Source: Bacillota bacterium (GTDB lineage: Bacteria > Bacillota > SHA-98 > UBA4971). From it: 45,598 nucleotides of DNA. A program made the position numbers and the translations under genes. The DNA lies in NCBI GenBank assembly GCA_012516125.1, contig JAAYXB010000016.1:1-45598 (forward strand). Reading direction: 5' to 3'. The notes under the pieces are model-generated. The model searched no databases. It saw nothing but the letters and a program-made list of their open reading frames with translations, and was not told the origin of the DNA. Shown here piece by piece: positions 17,591-26,867 of this stretch. Numbering within the stretch: the first letter of the stretch is position 1; each line of letters starts with the position of its first letter.

Positions 17591-17625
17591 TCACTGGTCA
17601 CTAGTCACTGGTCACTGGTCACTGG
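17591..17625. repeat. 7-bp tandem repeat (5 units) over the 3' end of the LacI gene
   Basis: Five consecutive heptamers of TCACTGG (one is TCACTAG). The array covers the LacI stop codon at 17619-17621, so the last residues of that protein come from the repeat. Confidence 0.9.
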
Positions 17626-18674
17626 ACCCGCGCTTCCGCCAGCATATCACCCCCCTCAGAGGACCCCATCCTGGCACCACATGACTCCCTCACCACAAGG
17701 TCGGTGGGGAGAACGATCTTCTTCGGCTTCCTGGCAGGGTTGCCGATAAGCCTCAGCACCTCTCTGGCCGCGCTCCTCCCCATGACTTCACCTTGCTGCT
17801 TTACGGTGGAGAGCGCAGGCCTCACGTACGACGCCGCCTCGATGTCGTCAAACCCTACAACTGCCACGTCGCGCGGGATCTTCCGCCCCGCCTCGCGCAG
17901 CGCCTTCATGGCACCTATGGCCATGAGGTCGCTTGCTGCGAAAACCGCGGTAATGTCTGCAGAAGCTTCAAGGATGCGCCTCATGGCGACCCACCCGCCC
18001 TCCTCGGTGAAGTTGCCGCTGGCGACGAGCCTCGGGTCCAGCGGCAGGCCGTGACGAGCGAGGGCTTGCTTGTAGCCAAGGAATCTGCCCTCTGAAATGG
18101 CGGACGGGGTGTGCCCGTCTATGTACGCAATCCGGCGGTGACCAAGGGATATGAGATGTTCCACTGCAGACGTGGCGCCGCCGATATTATCGGACGTGAC
18201 GTAAGTCATTCTTGGGCCTTCGTAGGGGATATCGATGAGGACGGTGGGTATGCCGCTGGAGGCAACCTCGTCGAGTATGGCGCGCCCCGGGAGGGTGCCC
18301 ATGAGGAAGAGGCCCTCCACCTTGGACTCGTAGCACCTTCTGAGGCTTTCCCGCCAGCGCCTGTCGCCGCTGTCTTTAACGCTGAGCACCAGGTCGTAGC
18401 CGGCTTTCTCTATCTCCGCGGTGATTCCACATATGACCTCGTAGAAAAATGGATGGCGCAGGCCCTCGACGGAGAAGAGCATCAGCTCCAGGACATAGCT
18501 CCTCTTCCGCACGAGCCGCCGCGCCAGGGCGCTCGGGTGATAGTTTAACTCTTTCATGACGGCGCGCACGCGCTTCTCGGTCTCCGCGCTTATGTCGCCG
18601 TACCCGTTCAGCACGTGGGACACGGTGCTGACGGACACGCCTGCCTTGCTCGCGATGTCCTTTATCGTCGCCAC
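17619..18674 (-). CDS. LacI-family transcriptional regulator
   Basis: Sugar-responsive repressor, 351 residues. The N-terminal helix-turn-helix (TIKDIASKAGVSVSTVSHVLN, about residues 3-22) and hinge are followed by a periplasmic-binding-protein-like effector domain from about residue 60. I chose the GTG at 18674, with AAGGAG 8 nt upstream; the ATG at 18710 adds 12 non-family residues. Its promoter carries a perfect 16-bp palindrome just after the -10 box, so it probably represses itself. It stands between the porin-like gene and the MalE operon and is the natural candidate to control them. Confidence 0.93.
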   Translation of the reverse strand: MATIKDIASKAGVSVSTVSHVLNGYGDISAETEKRVRAVMKELNYHPSALARRLVRKRSYVLELMLFSVEGLRHPFFYEVICGITAEIEKAGYDLVLSVKDSGDRRWRESLRRCYESKVEGLFLMGTLPGRAILDEVASSGIPTVLIDIPYEGPRMTYVTSDNIGGATSAVEHLISLGHRRIAYIDGHTPSAISEGRFLGYKQALARHGLPLDPRLVASGNFTEEGGWVAMRRILEASADITAVFAASDLMAIGAMKALREAGRKIPRDVAVVGFDDIEAASYVRPALSTVKQQGEVMGRSAAREVLRLIGNPARKPKKIVLPTDLVVRESCGARMGSSEGGDMLAEARVQ

Positions 18675-18730
18675 GCTTCTAGCTCCTTCTGCCGTGCGTT
18701 TCGCTGTCAATAGAAGCCAGGCCTCTGCGG

Positions 18731-18784
18731 GCTACAACGTTGTAGCATGCTTTCATTATAGGACCCGACCCCGGGCAATGTCAA
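18731..18784 (-). promoter_or_regulatory. Promoter and palindromic operator of the LacI-family gene
   Basis: On the minus strand TTGACA (18779-18784) and TATAAT (18755-18760) are both perfect consensus boxes, 18 nt apart. Eight nt downstream of the -10 lies GCTACAACGTTGTAGC (18731-18746), a perfect 16-bp palindrome with the central CG usual for LacI-family operators. It would cover about +2 to +17 of the transcript. Confidence 0.85.
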
Positions 18785-18999
18785 GAAGTATCTGCTAGAT
18801 CTCGCGGAGATGTGCAACATATGCTGGCTCGACCAACTTTGCCTGCAACTGGATACGCAGGGCTCCACCAGCCGGTATCATATAGATGCCCAAGTCCAAA
18901 ATTGAAGGATACGCACGTGCTCAACCGCGCGGGGGCGCCCACGTGAGCGTAGCATGCGCAAAGCCATTCGTCATTGTGGCTTCAAACCTGGTTGCCTGT
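18785..18999. other. Intergenic stretch with no recognised gene
   Basis: The gap between the LacI and porin-like genes runs from 18675 to 19090. The LacI leader and promoter fill 18675-18784 and a terminator fills 19000-19033. In between I see no credible coding sequence or RNA gene on either strand. Confidence 0.6.
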
Positions 19000-19033
19000 G
19001 GAAAGAGACCCCCGGGCCGGGGAGGCCCGGGGG
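19000..19033 (-). terminator. Rho-independent terminator after porin-like gene
   Basis: CCCCCGGGCC and GGCCCGGGGG form a perfect 10-bp stem with a 5-nt loop on the minus strand, followed by TCTCTTTCC. Confidence 0.85.
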
Positions 19034-19090
19034 CGTTGCCGGGTTTGACGCACCCGGCGGCGTGACAAGTGAGAAGGTGGGTTTTCTGTT

Positions 19091-20566
19091 TTAGAACTCG
19101 ACCTTCATGCCGGCCGTCAGGCAGAACCCGTCCGGTCTCGTGTCGGAGTATCCCTTGTCGTAGCTCGCGACGAACTGGACACCATTGGGCGCGGTGTACT
19201 CGGCCTTGCCGATGTATGTCGCGTTACCCTCCGCCCACTTGAGGTTCCCGGACAGCCCGACGCCGGAGAACATCGGAGCGTCGAAGGTCGTGGACGCCGC
19301 CAGCTCGTGGACGGCCGACTTTATGCTGGACATGGTGACATCATACTCGGTGTTGACCAGCACCGGCCCGATCGGGATGTCGTAGCCGAGACCGAGGGTA
19401 ACGGTGGTCTCCTTTTCAGGGTCGGCCTTCTCCTGGCGGTCGAGGATGGCGTAGTCTGCGTTCACCGTCGACCACATGGTCTTCACACCCGCCTCGATGT
19501 CGAGGCCCGCGTACTGGGTAGCGGCGGTTGCTCCGACGGTCTTCCTCTCGCCTACGAGCTGGCGATCGGCATTCCTCTGCTCGTGCCAGTCGGCTGTGCC
19601 AACGAGCTTCACGCCGCTAATGGTGGTGGCGACTTCGCCGTTCACGCCGCGCTTACCTGCGTTGAGGTCCACGACGTTGATGTCGTTGCCGTCGTCGTCC
19701 TTCCTGTCATCGCGGTAAAGCGGGTTGAACTTCGGGTCGAAGTTCCGGAAGCCCAACTTCGCGCTTACGCCAGGCAGCATCGGGATCTCACCGATGCCTG
19801 CCTCGACCTTCACGGCCGAAGCTTCGTTCGCGCCATCCCACGCGGCCGCGCCGGTCAGATCGACACCGGGTACCGGTGCGAACTGAACGGTCCCGGCAAG
19901 AGCCATGTCATCGCCTGTCTTCAGAGCAGCGCCGGCCAGGCTGATGCCCTGGATGTCCGCCTTCGCGGCGATGCCGCGGTCAATGTGGCGAACGTCATTC
20001 TCTTCGGCGTCTTTGTGTGTCGCCCACCCGTAGAACGCGCCCAGCTCGACCGGACCAAAGCGCACGCCGCTCACCTGCGCGCCCTCAATCACGCCGTCAG
20101 TCTCAGAGACATGCGCGATGTAGGGCGAGTAGTCAACGGCAAGGTCCCCGAACCTGGTGGTAACGTCCTGCCCCCCTGTGAGGAACGGGCCGGTGGTCTC
20201 GAGGTATGCCTTTTCGATGGTGAGTTGTGCCGCGCCAAGCGTCACCGGCGTTAGTACTTTCTTGTCCATGTTGCCGCTCTTTTCGACGTCCGACCCGGGG
20301 TTCGGGCTTTGCGACTCGCCGAAAGGAGCGTAGTTTATGGGCTCGAAGCCCACGAACGCCCGGATCTGCTGGCCGCCGGCCATCTCCATGGAGAGGTTGA
20401 GACGAAGGTCCGATGTAGCGCTAATCCCCACGTTGCCTGCGTTTTCAGGCATCACCTGGAACGTGGTCTCGAGGGACCCGCCCAGGTCGATGGTGGGGGC
20501 CGCCCACACCGGCGCCGCTATGGCTATCGCCATGATGGCGGCTAGTGCAGCGACTGTTCTTCTCAT
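19091..20566 (-). CDS. Outer-membrane porin-like beta-barrel protein
   Basis: 491 residues. A signal peptide (RRTVAALAAIMAIAIAAPVWA) is followed by a long run of alternating polar and apolar strands rich in Gly, Thr and Val, with acidic loops and no internal hydrophobic helix. The last residues are TAGMKVEF: a C-terminal Phe after alternating hydrophobic residues is the classic signal recognised by the BAM outer-membrane assembly machinery. I know no firm family name. The ATG at 20566 has AAGGGG 7 nt upstream. Placed directly upstream of the LacI and MalE genes, it could be the outer-membrane channel for the imported sugar, a LamB-like role inferred from position only. Confidence 0.72.
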   Translation of the reverse strand: MRRTVAALAAIMAIAIAAPVWAAPTIDLGGSLETTFQVMPENAGNVGISATSDLRLNLSMEMAGGQQIRAFVGFEPINYAPFGESQSPNPGSDVEKSGNMDKKVLTPVTLGAAQLTIEKAYLETTGPFLTGGQDVTTRFGDLAVDYSPYIAHVSETDGVIEGAQVSGVRFGPVELGAFYGWATHKDAEENDVRHIDRGIAAKADIQGISLAGAALKTGDDMALAGTVQFAPVPGVDLTGAAAWDGANEASAVKVEAGIGEIPMLPGVSAKLGFRNFDPKFNPLYRDDRKDDDGNDINVVDLNAGKRGVNGEVATTISGVKLVGTADWHEQRNADRQLVGERKTVGATAATQYAGLDIEAGVKTMWSTVNADYAILDRQEKADPEKETTVTLGLGYDIPIGPVLVNTEYDVTMSSIKSAVHELAASTTFDAPMFSGVGLSGNLKWAEGNATYIGKAEYTAPNGVQFVASYDKGYSDTRPDGFCLTAGMKVEF

Positions 20567-20902
20567 TGTTCATCCCCCTTGGTGTGTCTTCTGGTTCGAA
20601 CTTGCTGCGGCTTGTGTTGCGATGGGGGCTTTCAGCAAGTATCCTTGTTTCCTTGCTTCGGTCCCCGGCTGCGTTGTCTGGTGCGTATCATATATCCCGG
20701 CCTCTGGCGCTTTTCGGGGTCCACCTCCTTTCTGCCGCCTGCCGGGTCTGGAATTCGCGCTACATCTAATGCGCCGAAATGTGCTTTATACAGTTGTCAA
20801 GCCTCACGGCCGGTTGTGCGGCCCCTCTGCTTCCCCTAATTCTCCGCGTTACTCGTTATTCCTCCATGAAGCTCGTGCTTGCGCCCATGTAAGTGATGGC
20901 AT
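20567..20902. other. Long 5' region of porin-like gene, no gene seen
   Basis: About 336 nt between the porin-like start and the lysC terminator. On the minus strand it has TTGACA and TATAAA at about 20788-20802, but only 4 nt apart, so they cannot be one promoter. A strong AAAGGAGGTG near 20724-20733 has no well-spaced start codon. No coding sequence is supported. Confidence 0.5.
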
Positions 20903-20950
20903 CGCAGGAATGAGAATGCCAGGACAGGGCCTTGCTTCCTGTCCTGGCAT
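20903..20950 (-). terminator. Rho-independent terminator after lysC
   Basis: ATGCCAGGACAGG and CCTGTCCTGGCAT form a perfect 13-bp stem with a 9-nt loop on the minus strand, followed by TCTCATTCC. It lies about 112 bp past the aspartate kinase stop. Confidence 0.8.
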
Positions 20951-21062
20951 CACATCCCCCGGGCGGCCGAGCACGTGCTTCCCATGCTGCAAGCCACCAG
21001 GCAGAGAAAAGGCGAAAGGCCGACTCAACCGCAAGGTGTTCCTGGCCTTCAAGCCTGCGCCT

Positions 21063-22268
21063 TCACGTGCCAGGCGCGCCGAGGTCGAACTCGTCGTACA
21101 GCGCGCGGACCGCCTGCGCCACGCTTGCCTGGTCGATGAGGCACGAGATGGTGATCTCCGAGTCAACCGTTTGCATGATATGAACGCCCGCACGATGGAG
21201 AGCTTCGACCACCCTCGCCATCACGCCGGGCACTTCCTGCATGCCCGCGCCAACCACCGACACCTTGGCGCACTCGGCCATGACATGGCATGCGAAACCC
21301 TCGGATCTGAGTGCCTCTTCCGCAGCCTTGGCGAACTCATCCTTCACGGTGAAAAGAATAGCCCGCGGAGTGACGTTGATGAAGTCCACGTTGATCCCGA
21401 TGGTGCTTATGGCCTTCAGTATCGCCACCCTCGCCCTGGACGGCTCCGCAGGGTTCGGATACACGGCCTCGATGCGGGCAAGCCCGTCCACGTGGGCGAT
21501 GCCGGTTATCACCCGTCGCGCAACGTCGTCGGTGATGAACGTGCCCTCGGACTCCGCGAAGGTGCTCCTCACCCTCACCGGAATGCCGCCCTGCTGCGCT
21601 ATGTGGACCGCCCTCGGGTGGACCACCTTCGCACCGTTGTTGGCGAGTTCCTCAACCTCGAAGTAGGTGATGGCCGAGATGAGCCTGGCTTCCGGAACGA
21701 TCTTTGGGTCAACGGTCATGACGCCCTCGACGTCGGTATAGATCTCCACGCACTCGGCTCTCAACGCGACCCCAAGCGCGGTCGCCGTGGTGTCGCTCCC
21801 GCCTCTGCCGAGCGTCGTGATCTCGCCGTCATCGGTTACCCCCTGGAAGCCCGCCACCACCGGGATCTGCCCGGAGGCAAGCACGTCCAGCAGCCGGGCG
21901 GTGTTGATACCCTGGATGCTCGCGTCGCCGAATTGGCCATCAGTTCGTATCCCGGCCTGTGCCCCTGTGAGCGGAACGGCCTCGTACCCTGCCGCCTTGA
22001 GATAACCCGCCATCACCACACAGCTTATGACCTCTCCGCACGACGCAAGGAGGTCAAGGCTCCGTGCGTCCACGGGTAGCCCTTTGCTCCTCACGAGGTC
22101 CAGCAGCGAGTCGGTGGCATACGGTCCAGGACGCCTCCCCATGGCCGACACAACGACGACGGGATCGAACCCCTGTTTCTTTGCGGAAATCACCCTGTCC
22201 CGCGCCTTCAGGCGCGCTTCCTCATCCCCGACGGATGTCCCCCCGAATTTCTGCACGATTATGCGCAC
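21063..22268 (-). CDS. lysC: Aspartate kinase
   Basis: Catalyses ATP-dependent phosphorylation of aspartate, the first step to lysine, threonine and methionine, and to diaminopimelate for the wall and spores. 401 residues. The kinase domain shows VQKFGGTSV at the N-terminus, GRGGSDTTA near residue 155 and EIYTDVEGVMTVDP near 176. Two ACT domains follow (about 255-400), which usually bind lysine or threonine for feedback control. The start is a GTG at 22268, with AGGAGG 13 nt upstream, a long spacing. It is separated from the arg operon by a terminator. No lysine riboswitch is evident upstream. Confidence 0.96.
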   Translation of the reverse strand: MRIIVQKFGGTSVGDEEARLKARDRVISAKKQGFDPVVVVSAMGRRPGPYATDSLLDLVRSKGLPVDARSLDLLASCGEVISCVVMAGYLKAAGYEAVPLTGAQAGIRTDGQFGDASIQGINTARLLDVLASGQIPVVAGFQGVTDDGEITTLGRGGSDTTATALGVALRAECVEIYTDVEGVMTVDPKIVPEARLISAITYFEVEELANNGAKVVHPRAVHIAQQGGIPVRVRSTFAESEGTFITDDVARRVITGIAHVDGLARIEAVYPNPAEPSRARVAILKAISTIGINVDFINVTPRAILFTVKDEFAKAAEEALRSEGFACHVMAECAKVSVVGAGMQEVPGVMARVVEALHRAGVHIMQTVDSEITISCLIDQASVAQAVRALYDEFDLGAPGT

Positions 22269-22522
22269 CGTTTGCTACGAACCTCCTGCAGTTTTCATGT
22301 GGGGCAGCGCCGTCCGTGCGGCCCTCCGCGGTCCGTTGTGGTCCGGCGGTGATTCGTCGTTGTTCGACGGTCCCCGTTGTCCGACGGTCCCCGCATCTGC
22401 CACCCGTTCCGTCACCGCGCGGCCTCCGCCCCCGGTTGTGTGCTATTCTGAACGCGCGTGAATATTGGATATGGATACGCCGAAAAGCAGCGTTATCCTG
22501 CCGGCCTATGAGCCGGAAGCAG
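22269..22522. other. lysC 5' region, no gene seen
   Basis: About 254 nt between lysC and the arg terminator. It contains GC-rich duplicated stretches (GACGGTCCCCG-like units near 22366-22392) and a small CCGG hairpin, but no supported coding sequence. The conserved core motifs of the lysine riboswitch are not visible. Confidence 0.5.
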
Positions 22523-22567
22523 AAAAATGAGCGACCGGCATTGAGGATAGCACAACCGGTCGCAGAC
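22523..22567 (-). terminator. Rho-independent terminator of the arg operon
   Basis: GCGACCGG and CCGGTCGC form a perfect 8-bp stem around a 17-nt loop on the minus strand, directly followed by TCATTTTTC. It lies about 250 bp past the argH stop. Confidence 0.75.
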
Positions 22568-22718
22568 GTGGACATGCAATTTGTGGCATGTTCGCTCGGA
22601 GGACGCCCGGAAACCGCACCTGGCGCGCTTTCACAGCCTGCTCTGCGGCGCTCGACCTTGCGGACAAGCGCCGGCGGCCACGCGAGCAGCCGGCCCGCAC
22701 GCCTTCAAGCATGCTCCG

Positions 22719-22807
22719 CGCCCTGCGGCGCCCCGCGGCACCCTTCGGCGCCCTGTGGCGCCCTTCGACACCCCGGGCACCCTTCGGCACCCTGCGGCGC
22801 TCCCTGG
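22719..22807. repeat. 10-bp degenerate tandem repeat just downstream of argH
   Basis: Nine consecutive units of about 10 bp with consensus CGCCCTGCGG or CACCCTTCGG (one unit is 9 bp). The array ends 8 bp before the argH stop codon and would be transcribed as the 3' untranslated part of the arg mRNA. Confidence 0.8.
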
Positions 22808-22814
22808 CGAGCGG

Positions 22815-24365
22815 CTACCCGGCATCCATGCTCCCGGCGCGGCGCCCCAGCATGGTACGGCGCCCGAGCATGGCCCTGGCCTCCTCGAGGGCCGCCCTGA
22901 CCTGGGCCGGCGCCGTGCCGCCCCGGACCGCGCGGGCCTCCAGGGACGCCTCAACCCGGACGATCTCGAGCACGTCCTCGGACACACCCGGGGCGAGGGT
23001 CTTCCACTCGTCGAGAGTGAGCTCGTCGAAGCTCTTCCCCTCCCGGACGCATTTCAGCACGAGCCGCCCCACGGCCGCGTGGGCTTCCCGGAACGGGATG
23101 CCTTTGCGCACCAGGTAGTCCGCGAGGTCGGTTGCGGTTGTGAACCCCCGCCCCGCGGCTTCCCGCATGGCCCCCGCGTTTACCTTCATGGTCCGCACCA
23201 TGGGGGCCATCACCTCGAGGCACGATGCGACGGTGTCCACGGCGTCGAAGAGGCTCTCCTTGTCCTCCTGCATGTCCCGGTTGTAAGCAAGCGGCAGCCC
23301 CTTCATGACGGTGAGCACTGCCACAAGGTCGCCTACGACCCTTCCGACCTTGCCCCTTATGAGCTCCGCCACGTCGGGGTTTTTCTTCTGCGGCATCATG
23401 CTGCTGCCCGTGGCAAAGGCGTCGTCAAGCTCGATGAATCCGAACTCCTGCGATGACCACAGCACGATCTCCTCCGCAAGCCGGCTGAGGTGCACCATGA
23501 TGATGGCGGCCGAGGCGAGGAACTCCATGACGAAGTCCCTGTCGGAGACCGCGTCGATGCTGTTGCGAGTGACACCGGAGCACCCTAGCTCGCGCGCAAC
23601 CGCCGCACGGTCCACCGGGTGTGCGGTGCCCGCGAGGGCACCCGAGCCGAGGGGCGAGACGTTCGCGCGGCGCGCCGCGTCCGCGAGCCTTTCCATGTCC
23701 CTGGTCAGCATCTCGAAGTACGCGAGCAGGTGGTGGGCGAAGAGGACGGGCTGAGCGTGCTGCATGTGGGTATAGCCCGGCATGACCACGCCCGCATTGG
23801 CGTCGGCTACATCCACGAGTGCCCGCCGGACGTCGTCGATGAGCCCGGCGAGGCGCTCGGCCTCCTTCCTCACGTACAACCTCATGTCGAGGGCGACCTG
23901 ATCGTTGCGGCTCCTGCCCGTGTGCAGCTTTTTCGCGACGTCCCCCACCTTTGCAGCAAGCATCCTCTCGACCGCCGTGTGGATGTCCTCATCGGACGCG
24001 GAGAAGTCTACAGCGCCGGACTCGATGTCCTGAAGGACCTCGCCCAGGCCCGCGATGAGCGCATCGGCCTCCGCACCTGATATGGCGCCGCATGCCGCGA
24101 GCGCGCAGGCATGCGCGATGCTTCCTGCTATGTCCTCCCGATAGAGCCTCCTGTCGAAGTGGATGGACGCGGTGAACTCCTCGACCTGTCTGGCTGTGCC
24201 CTTCTCAAATCTCCCCGCCCACGGCTTCAAAGGCTTCGCCTCCACGCTCCGTGCCGCGCGCCCCATGCTCCATGTCCCATGCTCCGTGTTCCGTGCTGCA
24301 CGTTCTACGACCACAGGCTCCGCGCTCGTTGCTCCGCGGCTCGAAGCTCCGTGTTCGATGCCCAT
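22815..24365 (-). CDS. argH: Argininosuccinate lyase
   Basis: Splits argininosuccinate into arginine and fumarate, the last step of arginine synthesis. The core begins at about residue 47 (PWAGRFEKGT) and has the superfamily signature GSSMMPQKKNPD and HTGRSRNDQ. The full frame of 516 residues starts at an ATG at 24365 with no good ribosome site. Family members start close to the WAGRFEKGT motif, so the first 35-45 residues are doubtful; the ATG at 24266 is an alternative. This N-terminal stretch is encoded by 7-bp repeats. The C-terminus also has a short duplicated tail (MLGRRTMLGRR). Last gene of the arg operon. Confidence 0.94.
   Translation of the reverse strand: MGIEHGASSRGATSAEPVVVERAARNTEHGTWSMGRAARSVEAKPLKPWAGRFEKGTARQVEEFTASIHFDRRLYREDIAGSIAHACALAACGAISGAEADALIAGLGEVLQDIESGAVDFSASDEDIHTAVERMLAAKVGDVAKKLHTGRSRNDQVALDMRLYVRKEAERLAGLIDDVRRALVDVADANAGVVMPGYTHMQHAQPVLFAHHLLAYFEMLTRDMERLADAARRANVSPLGSGALAGTAHPVDRAAVARELGCSGVTRNSIDAVSDRDFVMEFLASAAIIMVHLSRLAEEIVLWSSQEFGFIELDDAFATGSSMMPQKKNPDVAELIRGKVGRVVGDLVAVLTVMKGLPLAYNRDMQEDKESLFDAVDTVASCLEVMAPMVRTMKVNAGAMREAAGRGFTTATDLADYLVRKGIPFREAHAAVGRLVLKCVREGKSFDELTLDEWKTLAPGVSEDVLEIVRVEASLEARAVRGGTAPAQVRAALEEARAMLGRRTMLGRRAGSMDAG
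24263..24297. repeat. 7-bp degenerate tandem repeat at the 5' end of argH
   Basis: Five heptamers of the type CCATGCT, CCATGTC, CCATGCT, CCGTGTT, CCGTGCT. They lie inside the open frame just before the conserved argH core and supply each of the nearby candidate start codons. Boundaries are approximate by a few bases. Confidence 0.75.
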
Positions 24366-24396
24366 TGCTTCATACTCGGGTCATAGCCATGCCCGT

Positions 24397-25701
24397 TCAC
24401 GTGCCCGCCGCCGTGGCTCGCGCTCCGGCCGATGTGGCGGTCGGCGCCGTAGCTGGCGCCACGGCCGGCGGCATTGCCCCCGAGCCAGCAGCCCGGCTTC
24501 TCGCCCTCGCAGCGACCACGGTCGGCAGCCCGAAGATCTCGATGAACCCCTCGGATGCGCCGTGGTTGAACGCGTCACGCCTGTCGTAGGTGGCGAGCGA
24601 GTGGTCGTACAGCGAATACGGCGACGTGCGTCCGACCACCACAACGGACCCCTTGAAGAGCCGCAGGCGCACCACGCCCGTCACAGTCTCCTGAGTCTTG
24701 TCGATGAACGCGTCGAGAGCCTCGCGAAGCGGTGAGAACCAGAGGCCAAAGTAAGCGAGCTCGGCGTACTTCTGATCTATGCTTTGCTTCATATGGTAGG
24801 TCTCGCGCGGCAAAGTCAGGCTTTCCAGGTCCCTGTGGGCCGCGATGAGCGCGACCGCCGCCGGGGCCTCGTAGACCTCCCTGGACTTGATCCCCACGAG
24901 CCTGTTCTCGATCTGGTCGATCCTCCCGACGCCGTTTGCGCCGCAGAGCATGTTGAGGCGTGTGACCATCTCCACGGGATCGACGCTCACCCCGTCGAGA
25001 GTCACCGGCACCCCGGCCTCGAACCCGACCTCCACATACGTCGGGCTGTCGGGGCAGCGGTCCGGCGCGGACGTCCACATGAAGGCGTCCTCCGGCGGCT
25101 CCTGCCACGGGTCCTCGAGAACGCCGCACTCGATGCTCCTGCCCCAGAGGTTCTCGTCAATGCTGTACGGGCTCGCCGACGTTACGGGAACGGGTATGCC
25201 GTGCTGCCTCGCGTACGCTATCTCGTCCTCGCGCGACATGGGCCACTCGCGCACCGGCGCTATGACCCGAAGGTCAGGGGCGAGCGCCGCTATGGACACG
25301 TCAAAGCGTACCTGATCGTTTCCCTTTCCCGTGCACCCGTGGGCGACGGCGTCCGCGCCTTCGGCCCGCGCGATGTCGACCAGGATCTTCGCTATGAGCG
25401 GTCTCGACAACGCGGCACTCAAAGGATACTTGCCCTCGTACAGCCCGTTCGCCTTGAGACTCCTGAACGCATAGTCCCCCAGGAATTCCCGCCGCGCATC
25501 GATCACATACGAGCGCGACGCGCCTACTTTGAGAGCCTTCTCCCTGATGAAATCGAGGTCTTTCTTCGCGCCGACGTCCACCGCCACGGTGATGACCTCG
25601 GCGGAGTAACGCTCTTTTATCCATCGGATGGCCACGGAGGTATCGAGGCCCCCCGAGTAGGCCAGCACAACCTTGTGAGCCGACTTACAAGCCGCTTTCA
25701 C
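24397..25701 (-). CDS. argG: Argininosuccinate synthase
   Basis: Joins citrulline and aspartate using ATP. 434 residues. The N-terminal PP-loop [10 protein letters not shown] (14-23), the citrulline-site region [13 protein letters not shown] and [11 protein letters not shown] are all present. The GTG at 25701 has GGAGG upstream and overlaps argF by 17 bp. Beyond the family's usual end at about residue 400 there is an Ala/Pro/Thr-rich tail of about 35 residues. The stop is 31 bp before the longest argH start. Confidence 0.97.
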   Translation of the reverse strand: MKAACKSAHKVVLAYSGGLDTSVAIRWIKERYSAEVITVAVDVGAKKDLDFIREKALKVGASRSYVIDARREFLGDYAFRSLKANGLYEGKYPLSAALSRPLIAKILVDIARAEGADAVAHGCTGKGNDQVRFDVSIAALAPDLRVIAPVREWPMSREDEIAYARQHGIPVPVTSASPYSIDENLWGRSIECGVLEDPWQEPPEDAFMWTSAPDRCPDSPTYVEVGFEAGVPVTLDGVSVDPVEMVTRLNMLCGANGVGRIDQIENRLVGIKSREVYEAPAAVALIAAHRDLESLTLPRETYHMKQSIDQKYAELAYFGLWFSPLREALDAFIDKTQETVTGVVRLRLFKGSVVVVGRTSPYSLYDHSLATYDRRDAFNHGASEGFIEIFGLPTVVAARARSRAAGSGAMPPAVAPATAPTATSAGARATAAGT

Positions 25702-26686
25702 CGGCCTTCCTCCTCCCTTGCATTAGCAGGACGAGGATGGCCTTCTGAACGTGGAGGCGGTTTTCGGCCTCATCGAACACCACCGAGTGGGGACCGTCCA
25801 TCACCTCGTCGGTGATTTCCTCCCCCCTATGCGCGGGCAGGCAGTGCATTACCATAACGTCCTTCTTGCCCGCCGCCTCAATGAGCGCCTTGTTCACCTG
25901 GAACCCCGCGAGGGCCTGGGCCTTCTTCTCGCGCTCAGCCTCCTGGCCCATACTGGCCCACACGTCGGTGTATATCACATCGGCACCCTTCACAGCTTCG
26001 TGCGGATCGTGCGCTATCTCGATGGTGGCGCCCGTGGCCTTCGCGTCCTCCCGCGCCAGCTTCACAATATCAAGAAGGGGCTCATATCCCGGTGGGCATG
26101 CCACGGTGACGTCCATGCCGACCTTCGCGCCGCCGAACATGAGGCTGTGCGCCACGTTGTTGCCGTCCCCCACGTAAACCATCTTGAGGCCCTTCGTCCT
26201 GCCTCTTTTTTCATACACAGTGAAGTAGTCAGCCAGAACCTGGCAGGGATGCAGGAGGTCCGTCAGGCCGTTTATCACCGGAACCGTGCCGTACCTGGCG
26301 AGGTCCTCCACGTCCCTGTGATCGAACGTGCGTATCATGATGCCGTCCACGTAGCGCGAAAGGACGCGCGCCGTGTCGGCTATTGTCTCTCCCCTGCGGA
26401 GCTGCAGCTCCTGCGCGCTCAGGAAAAGCCCGTACCCGCCGAGCTGCCATATTGCCACCTCGAACGACACCCTCGTGCGGGTGGAGGGCTTCGTGAATAT
26501 CATTGCGAGCGTCTTTCCCTCCAGCAGGTGGTGCTCCACCCCAGCCTTCGTCTCCTCCTTCAGCCTCGCCGCAACCTCGAAGATCTTCTCGACCTCAGCG
26601 ACGGAGAGGTCGTGGATGGATAGAAGGCTTCTCCCCCTCATGCCAAGAGCAACCTCGTCATACAGGTAATCCCGTTTTTCCGTCAC
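25685..26686 (-). CDS. argF: Ornithine carbamoyltransferase
   Basis: Makes citrulline from ornithine and carbamoyl phosphate. About 333 residues. It shows the carbamoyl phosphate site STRTR near residue 69, the LHPCQVLAD segment, and the ornithine-site HCLPAHRG near 290. I chose the GTG at 26686, with AAGGA 11 nt upstream; another GTG at 26695 has the site too close. The 3' end overlaps argG by 17 bp, so the two are translationally linked. Confidence 0.96.
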   Translation of the reverse strand: MTEKRDYLYDEVALGMRGRSLLSIHDLSVAEVEKIFEVAARLKEETKAGVEHHLLEGKTLAMIFTKPSTRTRVSFEVAIWQLGGYGLFLSAQELQLRRGETIADTARVLSRYVDGIMIRTFDHRDVEDLARYGTVPVINGLTDLLHPCQVLADYFTVYEKRGRTKGLKMVYVGDGNNVAHSLMFGGAKVGMDVTVACPPGYEPLLDIVKLAREDAKATGATIEIAHDPHEAVKGADVIYTDVWASMGQEAEREKKAQALAGFQVNKALIEAAGKKDVMVMHCLPAHRGEEITDEVMDGPHSVVFDEAENRLHVQKAILVLLMQGRRKAGESGL

Positions 26687-26867
26687 GCTGCACACCGTCC
26701 TTTTCGCGAAGTGCTATGCCCGCCGTTTGTATCCCGCGGCGCACCGACATATATTCAAGGACCGGAGGAAAACTCCTTCCCGCCCAAGCGCAGGACGGCG
26801 CTGGCGTGTTGCAGGTCCTCACCTCCCGACTGCGCGTTCAGAGACAACCGCCGCGTAGCGTAGTCTG

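Noticed and set aside
20784-20805. TTGACA and TATAAA as a promoter for the porin-like gene
   Set aside because: The two boxes are only 4 nt apart, far too close, and no partner box is found at a normal distance for either.
22269-22522. Lysine riboswitch upstream of lysC
   Set aside because: The conserved core motifs of that riboswitch are not seen. Only simple hairpins and GC-rich repeats are present.
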